Below are positions 1-4,429 of a DNA stretch of 6,574 bases, piece after piece. Position 1 is the first letter of the stretch; the number at the start of each line of letters is the position of its first letter. A program made the position numbers and the translations under genes. Origin of the DNA: UBA9676 sp036522155 (GTDB lineage: Bacteria; Actinomycetota; Actinomycetes; Streptosporangiales; Streptosporangiaceae); NCBI GenBank assembly GCA_036522155.1, contig DATDGI010000112.1, positions 1 through 6,574 of the forward strand, in the 5' to 3' direction. The notes beneath the pieces were generated by a model, which was not told the DNA's origin, did no database searches, and worked only from the letters and a program-made list of their open reading frames with translations.

Positions 1-149
1 GGACGTGCAACTCCACGCGGCCACGCTAGAGCCCGCCGCCGGGCAGCAACCACCCCTTCTGCCCTCAGCAGACCGGACGGCGCGGACCAGGACCCAGTCA
101 GGAACTTACGATGTGCTGCACTAGCGTGCCGGGCCCGGTCCGTGCTGGC

Positions 150-650
150 TCAGAATTCTCCGTACGGCACGGCTTCGAGAATCTCGACCGTGGCGGCGCG
201 GCCGTTAGGCATCGTGTAGGTCGCCGTCTCGCCGACCTTCTTGCCGGAGATGGCGCTGCCGAGCGGCGAGCGCGGGGAGTAGACGTCGATCGGTGAGCCG
301 CTCTCCTCGCGGGAGGCCAGCAGGAAGGTGACCTCGTCGTCGTCGCGGTCGAACCGGACCGTCACAGTCATCCCCGGGCCGACCACCCCGTCGGTCCGCG
401 GCGGCTCGCCGACCCTGGCGTTCTGCAGGATGTGCTGGATCTGGTTGATCCGGGCCTCCTGCTTGCCCTGTTCCTCCTTGGCGGCGTGGTAGCCGCCGTT
501 CTCGCGCAGGTCACCCTCGTCCCGGGCGGCCTCGATCTTCTTCGCGATCTCCACACGCCCCGGCCCGGAGAGATGATCGACCTCCGCCTTCAGCCGGTCG
601 TAGGCCTCCTGGGTGAGCCAGGTGACGTGGTCGTCGCGTGTCTCGGTCAC
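150..650 (-). CDS. greA: Transcription elongation/cleavage factor GreA
   Basis: GreA binds the secondary channel of RNA polymerase and stimulates endonucleolytic cleavage of the nascent RNA in backtracked complexes, so that elongation can resume. The 166-residue protein has the usual family length and layout. An N-terminal coiled coil (about residues 10-80) carries the tip motif GDLRENGGYHAAKEEQ; D47 and E50 match the two acidic residues that hold catalytic Mg2+ in E. coli GreA (D41, E44). A C-terminal FKBP-like domain (about 88-166) contains IDVYSPRSPLGSAISGKKVGE-type sequence. The GG in place of the AE that follows the tip Asn in E. coli is, as I recall, common in actinobacteria. The start is GTG (648-650 on the complement), preceded five bases upstream by AAGGAG (complement of 656-661). 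It is transcribed divergently from mca. No clear terminator follows its stop within the window. Confidence 0.97.
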   Translation of the reverse strand: MTETRDDHVTWLTQEAYDRLKAEVDHLSGPGRVEIAKKIEAARDEGDLRENGGYHAAKEEQGKQEARINQIQHILQNARVGEPPRTDGVVGPGMTVTVRFDRDDDEVTFLLASREESGSPIDVYSPRSPLGSAISGKKVGETATYTMPNGRAATVEILEAVPYGEF

Positions 651-670
651 GGGTACTCCTTGGCGGCAAA

Positions 671-706
671 CGCGGACGGGAGGGTCCGCGGGAGCCGGAT
701 GGCTCC
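671..706 (-). promoter_or_regulatory. Two adjacent hairpins in the greA leader
   Basis: In the greA transcript the first perfect inverted repeat is GGAGCC/GGCTCC (706-701 with 696-691, four-base loop). It is followed with no gap by CGCGGAC/GTCCGCG (690-684 with 677-671, six-base loop CCUCCC). The second stem is followed by UUUG and then, nine bases after the stem, by the AAGGAG ribosome binding site. The loop contains CUCC, complementary to GGAG in that site. The arrangement could be an attenuator, a translational switch, or simply leader structure. The pairing is seen directly; the regulatory role is inferred. Confidence 0.45.
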
Positions 707-719
707 TCGGGGTAATTCA

Positions 720-747
720 TTGAGGCTACCCAGGCTTAACGTATGTG
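720..747 (+). promoter_or_regulatory. Weak candidate mca promoter
   Basis: TTGAGG (720-725) and TATGTG (742-747) are separated by 16 bases on the plus strand and are the best pair I found in the greA-mca gap. If real, the promoter overlaps the candidate greA promoter on the opposite strand, so the two polymerases would compete, and the mca leader would be about 140 bases. Both hexamers match the consensus poorly. Confidence 0.18.
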
Positions 748-751
748 TCGC
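723..751 (-). promoter_or_regulatory. Candidate greA promoter
   Basis: On the minus strand, GCGACA (complement of 746-751) and TAGCCT (complement of 723-728) are separated by 17 bases. They fit the actinobacterial housekeeping pattern of a TTGACA-like -35 and TANNNT -10. Transcription would begin near 716 and give a leader of roughly 65 bases that includes both hairpins at 671-706. The match is partial, so this is a candidate only. Confidence 0.35.
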
Positions 752-836
752 ATCCGTCAATAGCCGGCGCGGTGATAGCGCTGGCCGCGGACGGGAATGA
801 GGCCGCCCCACCGGCGCGTTGTTGCCGTAGCTTTTC

Positions 837-860
837 CGGCGCCTGGGACTGGGGGCGCCG
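837..860 (+). repeat. Inverted repeat in the mca leader
   Basis: CGGCGCC (837-843) and GGCGCCG (854-860) are perfect inverted repeats around a ten-base spacer. They lie about 20 bases upstream of the mca ribosome binding site at 881-887. A hairpin here could affect mca translation, but seven GC pairs arise easily by chance at this base composition. Confidence 0.25.
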
Positions 861-892
861 CGCCGCCGTTCACACCGCCAAAGGGGGATTCT

Positions 893-1819
893 GTGCCTGC
901 CCTGCCCGCCGATCGTGCCCTCGCCGCGAGCCAGCCGCCCGCCCCGCTGCGGCTGATGGCCGTGCACGCGCACCCCGACGACGAGTCGAGCAAGGGCGCG
1001 GCGACCATGGCCCGGTATGTCCGGTCCGGGGTGGAGGTCCTGGTCGCCACCATGACCGGCGGCGAGCGCGGCGACATACTCAACAAGGCCATGGAACGGC
1101 CCGAGATCCGGGACAACCTGCCCCGGATCCGGCGCGAGGAGATGGCCCGGGCGCGCGAGATTCTCGGGGTGCGGCAGCAGTTCCTCGGATTCACCGATTC
1201 CGGCCTGCCCGAGGGCGATCCGCCGCCGCCGCTGCCGGACGGGTGCTTCGCCCGGCAGGAACTGGCGGCCGCGGCCGCCCCGCTGGTCCGCGCGGTGCGT
1301 GAGTTCCGCCCGCACGTGATCCTGACCTATGACTCCGATGGCGGTTACCCGCATCCCGACCACGTGATGACCCACCGGGTCACGGTGGAGGCGTTCGAGG
1401 CGGCCGCCGACCCGGACCGCTACCCGGGCACCGGCGAGCCCTGGCAGCCGCTCAAGCTGTACTACTTCGTCAGCTTCCACCGGGCCAGGTTCACCGCGCT
1501 GCACGAGGAGATGGAGCGGCGCGGGCTGGAGTCCCCGTACGCGGAGTGGTTCCAGCGCTGGGAGGAGCGGGGCGAGGAACGGCCCGAGCTGGAGATCACC
1601 ACCAGGGTCCCGTGCGGGGAGTACTTCGGCCTCCGTGACCAGGCGCTGCTGGCCCACGCCACCCAGATCGACCCGGCCGGCTTCTGGTTCGCCTGCCCGC
1701 TTGAGGTGCAGCAGGCGGCCTGGCCGACCGAGGATTATCACCTGGCCAGATCGGTGGTGGATACTGAACTGCCGGAGGACGACCTGTTCGCCGGGGTGCG
1801 GGAGAGGGTGAGCCTGTGA
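893..1819 (+). CDS. mca: Mycothiol S-conjugate amidase
   Basis: Mca is a cytoplasmic zinc amidase that cleaves mycothiol S-conjugates of electrophiles and drugs into a mercapturic acid, which is exported, and GlcN-Ins, which is recycled to mycothiol. The protein has the LmbE/PIG-L fold motifs: AHPDDESSKGA near the N-terminus (H27, catalytic D29, D30 in 308-residue numbering) and GGYPHPDH (H157), which together supply the zinc ligands. The Lys in ESSKGA is the residue reported to distinguish Mca from the deacetylase MshB, which has Ser there. FTDSGLPEGDPPPPLPDGCF and HATQIDP are also Mca-like. I chose the GTG at 893 because AAGGGGG (881-887) lies five bases upstream. An in-frame ATG at 797 would add 32 residues that look unlike the family. 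About 17 residues before LRLMAVHAHPDD still exceed the mycobacterial form. Its stop overlaps the next start. Confidence 0.94.
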   Translation: MPALPADRALAASQPPAPLRLMAVHAHPDDESSKGAATMARYVRSGVEVLVATMTGGERGDILNKAMERPEIRDNLPRIRREEMARAREILGVRQQFLGFTDSGLPEGDPPPPLPDGCFARQELAAAAAPLVRAVREFRPHVILTYDSDGGYPHPDHVMTHRVTVEAFEAAADPDRYPGTGEPWQPLKLYYFVSFHRARFTALHEEMERRGLESPYAEWFQRWEERGEERPELEITTRVPCGEYFGLRDQALLAHATQIDPAGFWFACPLEVQQAAWPTEDYHLARSVVDTELPEDDLFAGVRERVSL

Positions 1820-2043
1820 CCTACCTGGCCGCCGGATCGGCCAGCACCCTGGGCAACGTGGTGTCGGGGACGCTCGGGTTCCTGATCGTGGCCGGGATGG
1901 GGCTGGCGCTGTTCTTCTTGCTGCGGTCCATGAACAAGCAGCTGCGCAAGGTGGCCCCCGGCCCGTCCTGGCGGGAGAAGGGCCCGGACGCCAAGCCGAG
2001 CACCCCGACCGACATCATGCCTAACGGACCTGGCGGGGTGTGA
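1816..2043 (+). CDS. Small single-pass membrane protein downstream of mca
   Basis: This 75-residue protein starts at a GTG that overlaps the mca stop (GTGA, 1816-1819), which implies translational coupling. Residues 1-16 are short and polar. About 17-37 (SGTLGFLIVAGMGLALFFLL) form one membrane helix. The following basic RSMNKQLRKV places the C-terminal tail in the cytoplasm, and that tail is hydrophilic and rich in Pro, Lys and Gly. I do not recognise any catalytic motif. A short membrane-protein gene directly after mca is, as I recall, also present in mycobacteria (Rv1083 after Rv1082/mca) and streptomycetes, so this is likely a conserved partner of unknown function. Helping to export mercapturic acids or anchoring Mca are possibilities only. 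Confidence 0.85.
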   Translation: MTYLAAGSASTLGNVVSGTLGFLIVAGMGLALFFLLRSMNKQLRKVAPGPSWREKGPDAKPSTPTDIMPNGPGGV

Positions 2044-2067
2044 GTCGTGGATGAGCGGGAGCAGGCG

Positions 2068-2394
2068 ATGAGTGAGGACGTCAGCCAGGTACCCGCGGCC
2101 CAGGTGCCGGACGGCGCGTTCCTGCTTGACGTGCGGGAACCCGACGAGTGGGAGGCGGGCCACGTGCCGGGCGCACTGCACATCCCGCTCGGCCAGCTCA
2201 GCGCCCGGGCCGGTGAGATCGGCCGGGACCGTGAGGTGTACGTGATCTGCCGGAGCGGCCACCGTTCCGGCCGTGCGGCCCGGGCCCTGGCGGGGGCGGG
2301 CTGGCAGGTGCACAACGTGGCCGGTGGCATGACCGGCTGGCAGGCGGCGGGCCGCCCGATGACCAGCGATGACGGCCAGCCGTACGTGGCCTGA
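2068..2394 (+). CDS. Single-domain rhodanese (sulfurtransferase)
   Basis: Rhodaneses carry sulfane sulfur as a persulfide on a catalytic cysteine and pass it to thiols or cyanide. The 108-residue protein is one rhodanese domain. It contains LLDVREPDEWEAGHVPGALHIPL (the CH2A-type motif), the active-site loop CRSGHR with C61 as nucleophile, and the closing NVAGGMTGWQAAGRP. A six-residue loop is typical of sulfurtransferases rather than Cdc25-like phosphatases. There is no signal peptide, so it acts in the cytoplasm. I chose ATG 2068, which has GGGAG six bases upstream. An in-frame GTG at 2047 would add seven residues (MDEREQA) and is possible. It follows the small membrane protein by 24 bases and is probably cotranscribed with mca. 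The physiological acceptor is unknown; mycothiol is an inference from context. Confidence 0.93.
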   Translation: MSEDVSQVPAAQVPDGAFLLDVREPDEWEAGHVPGALHIPLGQLSARAGEIGRDREVYVICRSGHRSGRAARALAGAGWQVHNVAGGMTGWQAAGRPMTSDDGQPYVA

Positions 2395-2436
2395 CCGTTC
2401 CCTGTGAGAGCAAGGTGCTGGTTGCCCCGATCTGGG

Positions 2437-2442
2437 TAGTCT
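2437..2442 (+). promoter_or_regulatory. Possible -10 element before the membrane protein
   Basis: TAGTCT fits the actinobacterial TANNNT -10 pattern and lies about 55 bases before the ATG at 2498 in the 103-base gap after the rhodanese gene. I see no convincing -35 at 16-18 bases upstream. The same hexamer occurs before the aldo/keto reductase at 6422-6427. The gap is large enough for an independent promoter, but the evidence is thin. Confidence 0.22.
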
Positions 2443-2497
2443 GAGCGCTGGTGCGGTCCCCCGCCGCATCACCGTTCGCCCGGACCGGAAGGGTGCC

Positions 2498-3364
2498 ATG
2501 ACCGCCGCGACCGAGGAACTGGTGCCCCCGAAGCACATCCTGGTCAACGGCAAGCCGATCAGGCTCCGCTGGCTGCAGCAGATCATCTGGTCATTCGTGG
2601 CGGCCAACATCGGCGCCCTGATCATCTCCGCCCTGTATTACCTGTTCGTTCAGCTGAAATGGCAGGTCGGCGGGCACACCATCCTTTATCTCAAGCCCAA
2701 GTGGGACAACCTGTTCACCTTCCAGGGCTGGATCGCCGACCGGCACGACCTCCGCAACGTGTACGAGGCGGTGCTGGCTACTTTGTTCGTCCGGTCGCTG
2801 CTGGCGAACTGGCGCAAGCACAACCGGCGCGCCCCGGCCTGGTATGTGGTGCTCTCTCCCATCGTGATCGTGGTCGTCGCGTTCCCGATCGTGGCCGCGG
2901 GCATCTGGCTCATCAACTACGCCCTGCCCGCGGTGTGGCATGCCGGGCTCGCGCACCACATCCTGCACAACCCGCTGCATTTCCCGTACCGGCTGGCCTG
3001 GCTGGGCACCTACCTGGCGGGCTATCCATGGCAGCCACTGGTGATCGGCGTCCTGGCCGGCCTGGTGGTGCACCGCGTATACGCCCCGGCCGGTAACACC
3101 GTCCAGCTCTACTTCATCGAGCGGTCGGTGGACAGGGCCAGGGATGCGGTCACCGCCGGCGAGCAGAACCCCTACCGGCACCTGCCCCGCTGGCCCTGGC
3201 CACCGGTGATCCGCGAGCGGGCCGCCTGGATCATGCAGAACGATCTGCCCGTGCCGGACCGGACCCGCAACATCCATGCGGCCGTGTGGATCATGGTCGT
3301 GGTGCTCACCGGCCTGGCCATCTACGGCGGTTGGGTCCGCTACGTGATAGCCAAGGGGCACTAG
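2498..3364 (+). CDS. Multi-pass membrane protein of unknown function
   Basis: I do not recognise a family for this 288-residue protein. It starts at ATG 2498 with GGAAGGG four bases upstream. Hydrophobic segments lie at about residues 28-52, 88-103 (short), 114-140, 168-192 and 262-280. Basic stretches (KPIRLRW before the first; RSLLANWRKHNRR at 99-111) suggest a cytoplasmic N-terminus and five crossings. In this model residues 141-165 face outward and contain a cluster of histidines (H148, H153, H154, H157, H161) in WHAGLAHHILHNPLH. Residues 200-258 form a cytoplasmic, charged segment (ERSVDRARDAVTAGEQNPYRHLPRWPWPP). There are no transporter, kinase or glycosyltransferase signatures. The His cluster could bind metal or haem, or mean nothing. 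The gene is separated by 103 bases from the rhodanese gene, and its stop overlaps the convergent glycosyltransferase stop. Confidence 0.87.
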   Translation: MTAATEELVPPKHILVNGKPIRLRWLQQIIWSFVAANIGALIISALYYLFVQLKWQVGGHTILYLKPKWDNLFTFQGWIADRHDLRNVYEAVLATLFVRSLLANWRKHNRRAPAWYVVLSPIVIVVVAFPIVAAGIWLINYALPAVWHAGLAHHILHNPLHFPYRLAWLGTYLAGYPWQPLVIGVLAGLVVHRVYAPAGNTVQLYFIERSVDRARDAVTAGEQNPYRHLPRWPWPPVIRERAAWIMQNDLPVPDRTRNIHAAVWIMVVVLTGLAIYGGWVRYVIAKGH

Positions 3365-4092
3365 GCGGCCGCCCGGGCGGCGCGCCGGCGGGCCCGCCGC
3401 TTCCTGATCCCTTCCCGGACCCGGACCCGGAGCAGGATCCAGGTCGATTCGACGCCGTCGCCCCAGGTGAGCTTCTTGCCCTCTTCCCGGCTGCGGGCCT
3501 TGTAGTTGATCGGCACCTCGTACGGGCGGTAACCGCGGGCCAGCAGCAGGGCGGTGATCTCGGTGTCCAGCCCGAAGCCGTTCTCGCGGACGGGCAGTTC
3601 CCTGAATAGGCCGAGTGGCATCAGCTTGAGGCAGGTGTGCAGATCGCTGATCCAGGTGTTGAACAAGGCATTGGCGGTAAAGGTGTTCGCCTTGTTGCCA
3701 ATGACAAACCAGAAGGAATGGGCGGTGGAAGCGCCGAAGGTGCGCACCCCGTACACCACCTCGGCGTCGCCCCGCTGGAGCGGGGCGAGCAGGTTGAGTA
3801 TGTCCTCGGGGTAGTACTCCAGGTCCGCGTCGAACACGAGCATGTGGTCGCCGGTGGCCAGGGCCGCGGCGGTGCGCACCGCCGCCCCCTTGCCGCGGTT
3901 CACCGGATGATCGCCGATCACCAGCCGCGGGTCGCCGATGCCCGCCAGTACCTCGCGGGTGTTGTCCTTGCTGCCGTCGTTGACGACCACGAGTTCGATA
4001 TCGCATGGGTAGCGGACATCTAGAACCCGCTTGATCGCCAGGCCAACGGTCGCCGCCTCGTTGTACGCGGGCATCAGGATCGACAGCTTCAT
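3361..4092 (-). CDS. Family 2 glycosyltransferase, polyprenyl-phosphate sugar synthase-like
   Basis: The protein (243 residues) is a cytoplasmic GT-A-fold glycosyltransferase. In order it shows SILMPAYNEAATV (residues 4-16), VVVNDGSKDNT (35-45), HPVNRGKGAAVRT (62-74), the metal-binding DAD (88-90) in LVFDADLEYYPEDI, NGFGLDTEI (171-179) in the acceptor/catalytic region, and VPINYKARSREEGKKLTWGDG (193-213). The last is typical of dolichol-phosphate mannose/glucose synthases, which move sugar from a nucleotide sugar to polyprenyl phosphate at the inner membrane face. There is no C-terminal transmembrane segment; the end is a basic run (RKRRARRRAAR) that could bind acidic lipid. I chose ATG 4092, with GGAAG five bases upstream; a GTG at 4104 would add four residues. 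It is divergent from the GT-C-like gene at 4430 and convergent with the preceding membrane protein. The sugar and acceptor cannot be read from the sequence. Confidence 0.92.
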   Translation of the reverse strand: MKLSILMPAYNEAATVGLAIKRVLDVRYPCDIELVVVNDGSKDNTREVLAGIGDPRLVIGDHPVNRGKGAAVRTAAALATGDHMLVFDADLEYYPEDILNLLAPLQRGDAEVVYGVRTFGASTAHSFWFVIGNKANTFTANALFNTWISDLHTCLKLMPLGLFRELPVRENGFGLDTEITALLLARGYRPYEVPINYKARSREEGKKLTWGDGVESTWILLRVRVREGIRKRRARRRAARAAA

Positions 4093-4120
4093 GGTGACTT
4101 CCACTAGGTTGACCGGCCGC

Positions 4121-4151
4121 AGTCTAGTTTGGGTTCTTTCCTGAAATGTAA
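4121..4151 (-). promoter_or_regulatory. Candidate promoter of the family 2 glycosyltransferase
   Basis: On the minus strand TAGACT (complement of 4121-4126) fits a TANNNT -10. The upstream stretch to about 4156 is clearly AT-richer than its surroundings and includes TTACAT/TACATT (complement of 4145-4151) at 18-19 bases. Transcription would begin near 4114, about 20 bases before the ATG at 4092. The -35 match is poor. Confidence 0.3.
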
Positions 4152-4264
4152 GAAACGGGGATCTGCTGGGATCCAGCGGGTGGCCTGACCGGGCCGGAAC
4201 CCGTCCGCGGGGCGGCCTGGCCGCCGGGCGGCGGCGGCGGGCCGGGGCGGTGGCCGGGTAACGA

Positions 4265-4296
4265 TTTCACCCTGGGTATCTTTCACCCTGGGTATC
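4265..4296 (+). repeat. Perfect tandem repeat, 2 x 16 bases
   Basis: The unit TTTCACCCTGGGTATC occurs twice with no gap (4265-4280 and 4281-4296) and the next two bases begin a third copy. Each unit contains the nine-base palindrome ACCC-T-GGGT (4269-4277 and 4285-4293), with centres 16 bases apart. A related sequence CCCTGGGCTATCT lies at 4348-4360. Several copies of a palindromic core in a divergent promoter region suggest operator sites for a dimeric regulator. The repeat is certain; the regulatory role is inferred. Confidence 0.75.
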
Positions 4297-4341
4297 TTGG
4301 ACATCCGCATTGTGGTGGACTGACGGTCATATGCCATGTCT

Positions 4342-4367
4342 AGATATCCCTGGGCTATCTGCCCAGG
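4342..4367 (+). promoter_or_regulatory. Imperfect 19-base palindrome, possible operator
   Basis: AGATA (4342-4346) and TATCT (4356-4360) flank CCC-T-GGG, giving a 19-base dyad that is perfect except for one mismatched pair (T4347/C4355). Its right half matches the tandem repeats at 4265-4296 (CCCTGGG followed by TATC). A second, overlapping dyad CCTGGGC/GCCCAGG (4349-4355 and 4361-4367, loop TATCT) could form an RNA hairpin instead. TAGATA at 4341-4346 could be a -10 for the gene at 4430; if so, a bound protein would block it. No good -35 is visible for that reading. Confidence 0.45.
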
Positions 4368-4429
4368 TTGGCCGGTGAGCCGCCAGCGGCAGCGAGGCGC
4401 GGGGCCTGCGCCCACGGAGGGATCCGAAC

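Larger units (their letters stand above)
4093..4429. other. Gene-free divergent regulatory region
   Basis: This 337-base stretch separates two divergently transcribed glycosyltransferase-type genes. From left to right it holds an AT-rich patch with a candidate minus-strand promoter (4121-4151), a very GC-rich block (about 4195-4258) with the short inverted repeat GGCGGCC-T-GGCCGCC (4211-4225), a perfect tandem repeat (4265-4296), a related palindrome (4342-4367), and the ribosome binding site GGAGGG (4416-4421). A 103-codon reverse frame crosses it but does not look like a protein. Confidence 0.7.

Noticed and set aside
31..44. GCCCG-CCGC-CGGGC hairpin near the left edge
   Set aside because: Five GC pairs are expected by chance at this composition, and the gene context to the left is not visible.
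129..138. CCGGGCCCGG palindrome downstream of greA as a terminator
   Set aside because: A perfect palindrome with no spare loop gives only about three stable pairs, the flanks do not extend the stem, and no U-run follows.
797..892. N-terminal extension of mca from the ATG at 797
   Set aside because: The extra 32 residues do not resemble Mca proteins, while the GTG at 893 has a good ribosome binding site.
647..1741. Minus-strand open frame of 364 codons opposite mca
   Set aside because: Composition is that of a shadow frame, and the plus strand encodes an unmistakable Mca.
2591..4006. Long open frame on the minus strand (471 codons) spanning the membrane protein and part of the glycosyltransferase
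   Set aside because: Its product is rich in Arg, Gly, Pro and His with no domain pattern, typical of an antisense frame in high-GC DNA, and it overlaps two genes with clear protein features.
4265..4296. Tandem repeat as the start of a CRISPR array
   Set aside because: The two units abut without spacers and the unit is only 16 bases long.
4104..4415. Minus-strand open frame of 103 codons in the divergent control region
   Set aside because: No recognisable domain, an Arg/Pro-rich stretch from the GC-rich block, no convincing ribosome binding site, and it would translate through the repeats that look regulatory.
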